A stretch of DNA of 60,144 nucleotides from CAZCSK01 sp964501265. GTDB taxonomy: Bacteria > Actinomycetota > CADDZG01 > JAHWKV01. Position 1 is the stretch's first letter. Every line of letters starts with the position of its first letter. Of this stretch, positions 9,100-16,698 are shown one piece after another. Under the pieces are notes generated by a model, which worked only from the letters and a program-made list of their open reading frames with translations, did not search any database and was not told the origin of the DNA. The stretch lies in contig CAZCSK010000011.1 of NCBI GenBank assembly GCA_964501265.1, forward strand, positions 1 to 60,144. The letters are read 5' to 3'. The translations under genes and the position numbers were made by a program.

Positions 9100-10260
9100 C
9101 TAAGTCAGCCTCCGAGTTTGCGACAACGCTATGAGACCGGTCACAAGACCGAAGCCGACAATGACAGCAATGTGAGGCCCCACCGACGCGATGCTCCCCC
9201 CATCAGCAACCAGGTCTGTGAATCCTCTGAGTGCCCAGCCATTGGGAGTGAACAGAGCCATGCTCCGAAAGATCTTCGGGGCCTGGCTTATCGGCATGAA
9301 GTTGCCGCCGAGAAGGGACAGCGCTAGGACGACTATTGAACTCAGAGCCCCGGCACGTTCTTCGGTCGTCGACAGGACTGCGACCGTCGCCGTGATTCCA
9401 ATCGCGGCGAACACGGTGGCCAGGACCAGAGCGGCCACGGCCAGGGGATCTCCCCAATCCGCTCCCAGTAGCAAAGATGTGGCAACGACCATCGAGCCGA
9501 GGCTCACGACACCAAGGACGAAGGTCGACAGCACTTTTCCCGCGATTATCTGGCCGCGCGCAATGGGGGCCGCAATCAGACGCTGCATGGTTCCAAGCCG
9601 GCGTTCTTGAAGGAGACTGATGCCGCCAAAAGACACCGTAAAGAAGACGAAGAAGATGGCCATCGCTGGGGCGAAGTAACTCGACGATGCGTTTCGACCT
9701 CTTGTTCCCAGCGCCCCCTCTTGCAGCGAGATGGGAATAGCGCGCTGGCTTGCGCGGCTCACGATCTCTTCCGGTCTAACGCCTTCTCCCGCCGAGAGGG
9801 CAGTGGAGACCGCAAGCCGCACGGAGTTGGTTTCCGACGCAAAGCGCAGAGCAATGTTTTCAGCGATCGATCCTGCTATGAGACTGTTCGGATGCTTGAT
9901 TACGACAATTGGTAGGTTAGCTCCTTCCATGACCGATTGTTCGAAGCCCGCCGGAATTACAAGGCCTGCGTTCACTGCCTCACGTTCAGTAAGCTGTTCC
10001 GCTTCCAAGGCCGATTCGACAACCCGCAGAGTTATGGTTTTTTTCACATCGGGAGTCGTGAGGGCTCCGATGAAACTTTTAGACGTCCCACTATTGTCTT
10101 CGTCGGCTATCGCTATCGTGGTATGAAACTCTCCCTCGCCCTTGAAAGCGAAGCTGATGATCGCCGCGAGCGCGAATGGAGCCACGAACGCGATGATCCA
10201 GGCTGACTTGTCGCGGAGCCTTAGGCGTAGATCCTTTCCCGCGATGGTGAAGGCGCCCAC
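9100..10260 (-). CDS. ABC-2 type transporter permease (first permease of pair)
   Basis: A 386-residue permease with the same plan as the next gene: a helix near 22-42, a large external domain containing the substrate-side fold, then C-terminal helices from about 205 on (AMAIFFVFFTVSFGGISLL, LAVAALVLATVFAAIGITA and others). It starts at a GTG one base after the stop of the ATPase gene, so the ATPase and permease are translated in series. Two non-identical permeases imply a heteromeric channel. The substrate cannot be inferred from sequence. Confidence 0.85.
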   Translation of the reverse strand: MGAFTIAGKDLRLRLRDKSAWIIAFVAPFALAAIISFAFKGEGEFHTTIAIADEDNSGTSKSFIGALTTPDVKKTITLRVVESALEAEQLTEREAVNAGLVIPAGFEQSVMEGANLPIVVIKHPNSLIAGSIAENIALRFASETNSVRLAVSTALSAGEGVRPEEIVSRASQRAIPISLQEGALGTRGRNASSSYFAPAMAIFFVFFTVSFGGISLLQERRLGTMQRLIAAPIARGQIIAGKVLSTFVLGVVSLGSMVVATSLLLGADWGDPLAVAALVLATVFAAIGITATVAVLSTTEERAGALSSIVVLALSLLGGNFMPISQAPKIFRSMALFTPNGWALRGFTDLVADGGSIASVGPHIAVIVGFGLVTGLIALSQTRRLT

Positions 10261-10261
10261 G

Positions 10262-11206
10262 TCAGTCTCGCAGGGCCTTCCCGGTTAAGTTCAGGAACAC
10301 TGCTTCCAGATCCGGCTCGAAAACTTCAACCGAAGCTACCGCCACGCCCACTTTGTCGGCCGCCTCCAGAATCTTGGGGAGCAACTTTCGTCCTTCGGTG
10401 CAGAGAAGCTCGACGCCTTCGTCGTTGACGGTTGCTTGAGCCACGCCGAAGATGCTGCGCGCCTCGTTCGCTAGGGCGTTGGTATCTCCCGACGAGGCCG
10501 TTAACTGGATGCGGTCGCGCTCTCCGATGGTCGTCACCAGCTCTCGCCTCGTGCCCTCGGCGATCAGTCGGCCGAGGTCAATAATGCCGACGCGGTCGCA
10601 GAGGCGCTCCGCTTCTTCCATGTAGTGAGTTGTGTAGAGGATGGCGGTGCCGCCCGCTTTGAGAGCTTCAACGCTTTCGAGGATGGCGTTGCGGCTCTGA
10701 GGATCGACTCCTACGGTTGGCTCGTCCAAGACGAGAAGTCGCGGTTGATGAAGAAGGCCCGCGGCGATGTTGAGCCTTCGCTGCATTCCTCCCGAATAAT
10801 GCGCCACCTTGTCGTTTGCCCGATCGGTGAGACCGACTGTGGCTAGGGCATCGTCAACGCGGGAGGCGAGTTCTTTTCCACGAAGGCGATACAGCTTGCC
10901 CCAGAAGCGCAAGTTCTCACGACCGGTTAAATCCTGATAGAGGGCCACTTCCTGGGGCACGTAGCCAATCGCCGACTTTGCCCCAACGGAGTTGCCGTTC
11001 ATCGCCTGCCCCGCTACCGTCACCTCGCCGGAATCCATTCTGAGCAGCCCGCAGATCATCGAGATCGTTGTGGTCTTGCCCGCCCCATTGGGGCCGAGCA
11101 AACCATAAGACTCACCCTCAGCGATGGTAAAGCTCACTGCGTCAACGGCCACGAGGTCGCCATAAGCCTTGCGGACTTGTTGCACGGACAGAATTGATTG
11201 AGCCAT
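10262..11206 (-). CDS. ABC transporter ATP-binding protein, DrrA/CcmA-like
   Basis: A 314-residue ATPase with Walker A GPNGAGKTT (38-46), Q-loop VPQEVALY, signature YSGGM (137-141), Walker B LLVLDEPTVG with the catalytic Glu162, and a switch His in YTTHYMEEAE (about 196). The extra C-terminal ~90 residues match the DrrA-type regulatory tail. It is the first gene of an operon with two ABC-2 permeases, a cyclic-nucleotide-domain protein and a flavoprotein, all on the minus strand. All ATPase motifs are intact, so the exporter should be active. A role in drug or lipid efflux follows from the family only. Confidence 0.92.
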   Translation of the reverse strand: MAQSILSVQQVRKAYGDLVAVDAVSFTIAEGESYGLLGPNGAGKTTTISMICGLLRMDSGEVTVAGQAMNGNSVGAKSAIGYVPQEVALYQDLTGRENLRFWGKLYRLRGKELASRVDDALATVGLTDRANDKVAHYSGGMQRRLNIAAGLLHQPRLLVLDEPTVGVDPQSRNAILESVEALKAGGTAILYTTHYMEEAERLCDRVGIIDLGRLIAEGTRRELVTTIGERDRIQLTASSGDTNALANEARSIFGVAQATVNDEGVELLCTEGRKLLPKILEAADKVGVAVASVEVFEPDLEAVFLNLTGKALRD

Positions 11207-11252
11207 GGAGGACGATGATAGTCCTTGCGTTGTCGCGGTTTCATGCTCGGAC

Positions 11253-11282
11253 CTGCGCGACCCCCGTCCCCCGGACGCGCAG
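11253..11282. terminator. Intergenic hairpin downstream of the carboxypeptidase gene
   Basis: The arms CTGCGCG (11253-11259) and CGCGCAG (11276-11282) are perfectly complementary around a 16-base GC-rich loop. The hairpin lies 36 bases past the stop of the minus-strand D,D-carboxypeptidase gene and 47 bases before the start of the next minus-strand gene. There is no long U tract. A similar sequence and hairpin occurs at 29020-29052. Confidence 0.45.
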
Positions 11283-11317
11283 CGCGGTTGAGGGTCACGC
11301 CTCCCCGTTTCAGCGAA

Positions 11318-12349
11318 TCACGCGGTCCTGCGGCGGATAACCAATGTTCCGAGCAGCAGGGCCATCGCGCCCGCGAGCACCGGAACCAGCAGGGGAGCCG
11401 ACCACGGCGCCGCGGCGCCACCGCTTCGGACCAAGGTCGGATCGACTTCGATGATCTTGAGGCCCGTATCCAAGGTTCGACGAGCAGGTTTTGCCACGTG
11501 GATTATTCCCGCGGGACTGGCTCTCAGGGCTGACAGATTGGGGAAAGCCCAGTCGTACAGGGCGATCGATTCGGCGTAATGGTCGGGGGAGTTCAGAGTG
11601 ACCAGCACAAGGGTCGCGCCGTTTCTGTTCACGGCCGAAACGAGGCTGTGCCCCGATTCGTCGGTGAAGCCGGTCTTGACGCCGATGGTGTCCGGATAGC
11701 GCCATAACAACTTGTTGTGATTGCTAATTATTCGCGGCTGTCCGTCCCCCCATCTGATCTGGTGCGACTTCGTTCCTACCATGTTCGCAAAAATTGGATT
11801 GCGCATCGCTGCCATCGTGATCAGAGCTAGGTCGCGCGCGGTGGTCGTATGGCCTGACTCGTCGTAACCGTGCGGATTAAGAAATGTTGAATTCATGGCA
11901 CCGAGTTTCTGGGCACGCTCGTTCATCATCTTCATGAAGGAAGCCAGATCGGGCGCGACCGCCTGCCCGAGCGCAACCGCCGCGTCATTTCCGGACTGAA
12001 GAAGAAGACCCCAAAGTAGATCCTCGATGGTGAAGGTCCATCCCAGCTCAGCGTAGAGACGGCCGCCCGGGGCTTGCCGGGCTTCCGGCGTAATGACGGC
12101 CGAGGCATTGAGCTTTGCTTTCTCGATGACGACGAGCGCAGTTAGGATCTTAGTGAGGCTCGCCGGTGCCCGTGGGGTCTGGTCTTCCCGGGCCCAAAGG
12201 ATCTTGCTGGTCGAGGCATCCACAAGGATGCCCGAGGACATACCGGTTTCAGGCGGTGGCGGAGCGGCCTCGGGCGTGGTCTGAGCCCTTGCGGCGGTGT
12301 GGGGCAGCATGACGAAGGCCACAATCAAGATCAGAGCGATTCTTTTCAT
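11318..12349 (-). CDS. D-alanyl-D-alanine carboxypeptidase (DacA/PBP5-like, S11)
   Basis: A 343-residue secreted enzyme. A signal peptide (about 1-22) and a Pro-rich linker precede the catalytic domain. The SxxK motif is SLTK with Ser64 and Lys67, the second motif is SGN (119-121), and the third is KTG (225-227). It trims the terminal D-Ala from peptidoglycan pentapeptides at the outer face of the membrane. A C-terminal helix (about 310-338) followed by RRRTA anchors it, in place of the amphipathic tail of E. coli PBP5. The start ATG is clear. It stands alone, with a hairpin on its 3' side. Confidence 0.93.
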   Translation of the reverse strand: MKRIALILIVAFVMLPHTAARAQTTPEAAPPPPETGMSSGILVDASTSKILWAREDQTPRAPASLTKILTALVVIEKAKLNASAVITPEARQAPGGRLYAELGWTFTIEDLLWGLLLQSGNDAAVALGQAVAPDLASFMKMMNERAQKLGAMNSTFLNPHGYDESGHTTTARDLALITMAAMRNPIFANMVGTKSHQIRWGDGQPRIISNHNKLLWRYPDTIGVKTGFTDESGHSLVSAVNRNGATLVLVTLNSPDHYAESIALYDWAFPNLSALRASPAGIIHVAKPARRTLDTGLKIIEVDPTLVRSGGAAAPWSAPLLVPVLAGAMALLLGTLVIRRRTA

Positions 12350-12426
12350 CGCCCCAGGCTAGACAAGCCGGGGCAGTAGTTCAAGGATCGCCGACCAGTA
12401 GGGCGGCGGGGCGCTCAAATTAGTGC

Positions 12427-12456
12427 TTGACAGGTCTTTCTTCGGTCGCTTAGCAT
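12427..12456 (+). promoter_or_regulatory. Sigma-70-like promoter for the secreted protein gene
   Basis: A consensus -35 TTGACA (12427-12432) is followed after 18 bases by TAGCAT (12451-12456), a four-of-six match to the -10 box. Transcription would start near 12463, giving a leader of about 70 bases that contains the palindrome at 12494-12513 and a purine-rich ribosome site just before the ATG at 12533. Confidence 0.55.
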
Positions 12457-12493
12457 CCGGGGGGCACGATCCGTATTGCCAACTCTCAATCAA

Positions 12494-12513
12494 GACCCGC
12501 CGATCGGCGGGTC
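12494..12513. promoter_or_regulatory. Perfect 20-bp palindrome in the 5' leader
   Basis: The sequence GACCCGCCGATCGGCGGGTC is identical to its own reverse complement. It lies between the putative promoter and the ribosome site (GAAGAAAGGAAA) of the secreted-protein gene at 12533. It could be an operator for a dimeric regulator, or in RNA a strong hairpin that protects or attenuates the transcript; with no free loop, the DNA-operator reading is slightly preferred. Confidence 0.55.
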
Positions 12514-12532
12514 GGAAGAAAGGAAACTGTAA

Positions 12533-13258
12533 ATGACAACAACGCTAGTTTCTCTTAGGAAGTATTGGAGGGTATTCGCGTCGATCATCGCCCTTCTAGT
12601 GGTAGTCGTGAGTTACAGCATTGTCAACGACCCGGCGTCGGCAACTCACACTCCGGCAGACAAGGTGGTTGCGTCGGGGAGCACGACTGAAGAATTTGGG
12701 CCGGGGACCGACGTCGAGCTACTCAAAGCGACGCTCAGGACTGCCAAGCCCACGGATCTGATCTTTAACGTCAGCCTGGAGTGCTCGATCCTGACAAAAC
12801 TAACGACAGGGCCTTCCGCCAAGGGGGGGTCGAGTACCGATTCGCGAGAGGGAGCCATTCGCGTATGGATTGAGATAGACAATCTTCCCAACCAGATCGT
12901 TCCGATCTCGAGCGCGAGCGCCCCGCCCCAAAACCCGCCCGCTTGGGGCACCGCCGCCGACAAGGTAACTTTCTGCAACCGCACATATCAGCGGACTGTC
13001 ACCGATTCCGAGGATCCTCTCGACGGTCAGGACACTGAGGAAGACTTCATTGACACCAAGGCGGCGAATGCCTTCAACTGGCTTAGGCTGAACCTTGGCA
13101 GCGGGATTCACACGGTGAGGGTTCTAGCGGAGTTCTTCGCCTCGAGCACTCCTGAGGCTTGCTCGAAGACGGTTGGCACGAGTTGTTCGACGGCCGTTGT
13201 AGGTAACAGAACGCTCATTGTGGTTCCGTCGAAGCTAGCAAACGACGCGACTATTTGA
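12533..13258 (+). CDS. Secreted protein of unknown function
   Basis: A 241-residue protein with one N-terminal hydrophobic segment (about 15-33) followed by NDPASATH, a plausible signal-peptidase site. The exported part is beta-rich, with several Cys (for example in LECSIL, TFCNR, PEACSKTVGTSCST) that could form disulphides. I do not recognise the family. It stands alone behind its own promoter and palindrome, ends before a strong bidirectional terminator, and faces the 5-oxoprolinase operon. This isolated, individually regulated layout suggests a highly or conditionally expressed surface or secreted product. Confidence 0.7.
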   Translation: MTTTLVSLRKYWRVFASIIALLVVVVSYSIVNDPASATHTPADKVVASGSTTEEFGPGTDVELLKATLRTAKPTDLIFNVSLECSILTKLTTGPSAKGGSSTDSREGAIRVWIEIDNLPNQIVPISSASAPPQNPPAWGTAADKVTFCNRTYQRTVTDSEDPLDGQDTEEDFIDTKAANAFNWLRLNLGSGIHTVRVLAEFFASSTPEACSKTVGTSCSTAVVGNRTLIVVPSKLANDATI

Positions 13259-13281
13259 GGTCAATCTGAGCAAACGAAAAT

Positions 13282-13310
13282 AATCAGGGCCGGCTTTGCC
13301 GGCCCTGATT
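13282..13310. terminator. Bidirectional rho-independent terminator
   Basis: A perfect 13-bp stem, AATCAGGGCCGGC (13282-13294) and GCCGGCCCTGATT (13298-13310), with a TTT loop. It lies between convergent genes, 23 bases past the secreted-protein stop and 52 bases past the end of pxpC. The run AAAAT on its left gives a T-rich tail on the minus strand, so the better termination is probably for the pxp operon. Confidence 0.85.
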
Positions 13311-13362
13311 CGCGTCCGGAGTCGGATGATCAGGCAGTGCGTCCAAACGAGCCAGTCTGAGG

Positions 13363-14127
13363 TCAGGCAACGAATTCGATCGATTGGCCGGGGGGCGACT
13401 GGGCAACTAACCGCAAGTCCTGGGAATGGATTTGTCCGGCAACTGTGTAACCGCCGACCGTGGGCCCCTCGGCCATCAATATGATCGGAGCACCGGATGG
13501 AGTTATTTGGATGCATCCCGGCAGGATCGGCTCCGACCATTCATCCGAAAGTCCAGACGGGAGAGACGGCCCTTCCAAGTGATATCCCATGCGGTCGAGC
13601 CGCGTGTCGACGATCCATAAACCCGGCAGCTCGCCGTAGAGTCGCACCGCGCCTGTCATCGCGGGAGGCGTGACTGCTACAGGCGTCGCGACATCACCAT
13701 GCGCTGTGAACTCTTCTCCGACACCGATCCAGTGACCGATCCCTTCGCGCACCTGATACGACCGGCTTCCCAGCACGACCGGAGAGTCGATGCCTCCCCG
13801 GATGGCGAGGTAGCTCCACATTCCTTCGTGGGGCGGGGAAAGATCGAAACTTTCTCCCGACGCGACTTCCATCGTCCGCCACCACCCGGCCCCGTCGCGA
13901 CGCGCGCCGCCAAAAGCAATCACGCCGGATGTGGTGATTTCAATTGCAAACGATCCGGGCCCGAACTCGATTCCCGCAGCCCCCGGAGCCGCCCCTGCAA
14001 GCTGGTTGGTCAGCGCAAGTGAGAGCGGGTCCATCGCGCCAGACCTCGAGTAACCCTGCGACATGAACCCGAACCGACCCTGGTCCTGGACGCTGGTCAC
14101 AACCGCGGGCCGAGTGATGCGGATCAC
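13363..14127 (-). CDS. pxpC: 5-oxoprolinase subunit PxpC (biotin-dependent carboxyltransferase family)
   Basis: A 254-residue KipA/PxpC homologue. The N-terminus TSVQDQGRFGFMSQGYSRSGAMD and the following LTNQLAG and AGIEFGPG are family hallmarks. Together with PxpA and PxpB it forms the ATP-dependent prokaryotic 5-oxoprolinase, which opens 5-oxo-L-proline to glutamate. It is shorter than the usual ~310-335 residues but reaches a normal C-terminus, so the loss appears internal. It starts at GTG, 28 bases after pxpB. It is the last gene of the minus-strand operon that also holds pxpA and a gamma-glutamyltransferase-like gene, which supports the assignment over urea amidolyase. Confidence 0.88.
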   Translation of the reverse strand: MIRITRPAVVTSVQDQGRFGFMSQGYSRSGAMDPLSLALTNQLAGAAPGAAGIEFGPGSFAIEITTSGVIAFGGARRDGAGWWRTMEVASGESFDLSPPHEGMWSYLAIRGGIDSPVVLGSRSYQVREGIGHWIGVGEEFTAHGDVATPVAVTPPAMTGAVRLYGELPGLWIVDTRLDRMGYHLEGPSLPSGLSDEWSEPILPGCIQITPSGAPIILMAEGPTVGGYTVAGQIHSQDLRLVAQSPPGQSIEFVA

Positions 14128-14155
14128 CTAATTGGCCGCCGGAGCCGGGAGCCGA

Positions 14156-14746
14156 TCATGTCGGCTTGAATCGAATTTGGTCGCCGGGGCGAACTTTGGG
14201 GACTGATGCTACGCGCCCGATGAGCCTCCATCCGCCGGGCCTGGTTCGGCCGTATATCCCCGTTTGCTTTCCACCGATGCCCACCGAACCTTCGGGGACC
14301 AGCCCGCGCGGAGTCTCGAGCCGCGGCGCAGCGATCCCGGGCACGACCTCGGACAGATAGATGAAGCCGGGCGAACCAATGACGCGCACATCGTAGGTCT
14401 GGTCCGAATGGAAGCGAATCAAATGATCTAGCGGCAGACCTACATGTTCGCAAACCCACTCCAGGTCCGGACCGTCGTAGACGATCGATACATTGTGGAG
14501 GTTGCCGAACACGGGCTCGGCGGGCACCGCCAGGTTACGCAGGCGGGCCATTGTTGGCTCTTGCTCGCCCGGGGTGATCTCAACAAGAAACGTCCGATGT
14601 CCCGGCGCCGCGTCGATCACTCCGTCCAATGACCGCGCTGCTTCCGCCATTGCGACCAGCAGCATGGTCAATTCTCGCGACGGTTCCTCATCGAACTCGA
14701 CAACGATACCGCGGTCGCCGAGAGCTCTGATCGACGGCGATTTCAT
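14156..14746 (-). CDS. pxpB: 5-oxoprolinase subunit PxpB (KipI/allophanate hydrolase subunit 1-like)
   Basis: A 196-residue protein starting MKSPSIRALGDRGIVVEF. I chose the ATG at 14746 because it forms an ATGA overlap with the stop of pxpA. It has the family blocks VSIVYDGPDLEWV, VIGSPGFIYLSEV and GSVGIGGKQTGIYGR, the last matching the GSVGIAG.QTGIYP-type block of the family. PxpB works with PxpC as the ATP-using part of 5-oxoprolinase. Its place between pxpC and pxpA is the standard order. The stop lies 28 bases before pxpC. Confidence 0.9.
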   Translation of the reverse strand: MKSPSIRALGDRGIVVEFDEEPSRELTMLLVAMAEAARSLDGVIDAAPGHRTFLVEITPGEQEPTMARLRNLAVPAEPVFGNLHNVSIVYDGPDLEWVCEHVGLPLDHLIRFHSDQTYDVRVIGSPGFIYLSEVVPGIAAPRLETPRGLVPEGSVGIGGKQTGIYGRTRPGGWRLIGRVASVPKVRPGDQIRFKPT

Positions 14747-15402
14747 CGAGCGCTGATCCGATACCCGGCTTCGATGAGTCGATCGCGCGCCGCCGCGACG
14801 AGCTCGAACGCGTTTCGAGTATCTGAGTGAACGCAAAGTGAATCGACGGACGGCGCCAGAGCCACGGCTTGGTCGGCGGCGGCGTCGGGATCGGTGATCA
14901 ACGCGCCGGGCGAGGATCTCGGCGCAAGTGTCCTTTTCCCTGAATATCTGCGATCGATGAACCCCTCCTTGATTGGCCCCGACATTCCCATCAAGGTCAG
15001 ATCTAACTCATTCGACGCCTCCGTTATGACCGCCGAGACCTCGGGGTTCGACTCACGGTCATGGTAAAGCGCCCCGTGAGGCTTGATGTATTCGACGCGT
15101 CCTCCTGCCTCGTTCGATATCGACGACAGTGTTCGCACTTGATCGATGACAGACAGTAGAAGTTCGGCGGCCGGCATGGGCTTCGAGACCCTTCCAAAGT
15201 TTTCTCGGTCCGGATAGGACGGATGCGCTCCGATGCGAACACCCAACCGAATGCAGGCATCTACTGTTCGACGCATTGTCGACAGGTCGCCTGCGTGGCC
15301 CCCGCACGCGACATTGGCTGAGGTAACGATTCGGAGAATCTCGAAATCCGTTTCTTCCGGTAACCCTTCCCCGATGTCCGAATTGAGATCTATGCGCGGC
15401 AC
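14743..15402 (-). CDS. pxpA: 5-oxoprolinase subunit PxpA (LamB/YcsF family)
   Basis: A 219-residue protein opening with DLNSDIGEG, the diagnostic LamB/YcsF start, then SANVACGGHAGD, IGAHPSYPDRENFGR, VKPHGALYHD-like IKPHGALYHD, and DRRYSGKRTLAPR. These are the conserved blocks of PxpA. It is somewhat shorter than the usual ~250 residues. It starts one base from the end of the gamma-glutamyltransferase-like gene and overlaps pxpB by four bases. The gene order GGT-pxpA-pxpB-pxpC ties 5-oxoproline hydrolysis to gamma-glutamyl turnover. Confidence 0.92.
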   Translation of the reverse strand: MPRIDLNSDIGEGLPEETDFEILRIVTSANVACGGHAGDLSTMRRTVDACIRLGVRIGAHPSYPDRENFGRVSKPMPAAELLLSVIDQVRTLSSISNEAGGRVEYIKPHGALYHDRESNPEVSAVITEASNELDLTLMGMSGPIKEGFIDRRYSGKRTLAPRSSPGALITDPDAAADQAVALAPSVDSLCVHSDTRNAFELVAAARDRLIEAGYRISAR

Positions 15403-16698
15403 TCAGTAACCGGCGGCTAATCCGTCGCAACGGGGATCGGACGCAGCCGCCAACCCCTTGTCTGTTCGAAGGATGACGTGCGCGTGGCCCGCGCTGTTGG
15501 ATCGCGGAATCGTCCGACCTCCGATTTCGGGAAGACCTTCCTCGGCCAGCAGCTCACCCTTGCCGTGCTTGATCCATCGCGGCGCACTCACGGCTTCTTG
15601 GGGATCCTGGCCAAGGAACAAAATCCGAGCGATCAGTTGCATATGGATCTGGATTTGTGCCTCGCCTCCCATCGTGCCGAAGAGCATCAGAGGCACGTCG
15701 TCGCGCAGCGCCATCGCGGGAGACAGGGTGTGTATGGGGCGCGCGCCGCCGGTGTAGGTGTCTGGGTCAAGGTACGCGCCTCGGTTGTGCAAGTGCACTC
15801 CTGTTCCCGGCACGGTCACTCCCGAACCGAACCCCATGTAATTGGATTCGTTGATGCTGACGGCCATACCGTGCTCGTCATGAACGCATAGATAGACGGT
15901 GTCCCCGTCGAGCGTGGCGGATTCGATTGCCCTTATCAAACGAAGATGAAACTCGGGGTCGGAGGCCGCGAGTCCGTCCAAGGGCTCCAGTCGCTCGAGC
16001 GCTTTGAGGACGAGGTGTCCTCTACTGTTCGGCGGCATTTCGTAGATTTCTGCATCTGCGAACGGAGCGTGGACGGGTTCAACCCATTCTGCCCGGTGTG
16101 TTTCGAAGTCGCGAGGGGTGAATGGGGCAGGAGCGTTGGTAGCAACTCGTCCGTTGTAGAAATTTTCAAGGTTGGCAATAGTTTCGGCAAGTTCCGGATT
16201 TTGGATCATCCCACCGGTCAAGAAGATCCGTTTGGTCTCGGCGTCAGTCTCTAGGAGTGCCCTCGAACTTTCTAGGGAACTTGCAAGGCCAGGGGCCGGC
16301 CAAAACCCATGAGACGCGTAGCGAATTGCCGGCGCCGACAGCTGATCTAGAGGCACGCTTCCGAATCGCTTGTGCATAGCGAGCCATCCGGCCGGAGCAC
16401 CAGGGACAGTCACTGCGCCGACGCCTCGCTCGGGGACTTTCCCGTCCTCCGGGAGCGTAGCGACCGCCGGCAAGCGGCCGCTGGAATTCAAGCCGTGAAC
16501 GACGCCGTCGTCAAAAACCATAGCGAAGAGGTCCCCGCCCACTCCGCACAGATGAGGACACACGACCGCGAGAACGAGATTCGTCGCTATCGCGGCATCG
16601 ACCGCGTTTCCCCCCGCTTGCAAAACTCCAACGCCTGCGGATGTCGCGAGATAATGGGGAGACGCGACCGCTGCGTGCGGAAAGACCGACGCTCTCAT
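15403..16698 (-). CDS. Gamma-glutamyltransferase-family Ntn hydrolase
   Basis: A 431-residue member of the gamma-glutamyltranspeptidase family. The N-terminal half has LQAGGNAVDAAIATN and CGVGGDLF. The autoprocessing Thr is probably Thr267 in LDGDTVYLCVHDEHG, followed by SINESNYMGFGSGV and a C-terminal GGEAQIQIHMQ. The family cleaves or transfers gamma-glutamyl groups from glutathione and similar peptides. There is no evident signal peptide, so it should act in the cytoplasm, unlike the secreted enzymes. The usual TH-S motif reads TVYLCVHD, so a non-glutathione substrate is possible. It directly abuts pxpA and overlaps the LarA-like gene by ATGA, placing it in a gamma-glutamyl/5-oxoproline operon. 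Confidence 0.85.
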   Translation of the reverse strand: MRASVFPHAAVASPHYLATSAGVGVLQAGGNAVDAAIATNLVLAVVCPHLCGVGGDLFAMVFDDGVVHGLNSSGRLPAVATLPEDGKVPERGVGAVTVPGAPAGWLAMHKRFGSVPLDQLSAPAIRYASHGFWPAPGLASSLESSRALLETDAETKRIFLTGGMIQNPELAETIANLENFYNGRVATNAPAPFTPRDFETHRAEWVEPVHAPFADAEIYEMPPNSRGHLVLKALERLEPLDGLAASDPEFHLRLIRAIESATLDGDTVYLCVHDEHGMAVSINESNYMGFGSGVTVPGTGVHLHNRGAYLDPDTYTGGARPIHTLSPAMALRDDVPLMLFGTMGGEAQIQIHMQLIARILFLGQDPQEAVSAPRWIKHGKGELLAEEGLPEIGGRTIPRSNSAGHAHVILRTDKGLAAASDPRCDGLAAGY

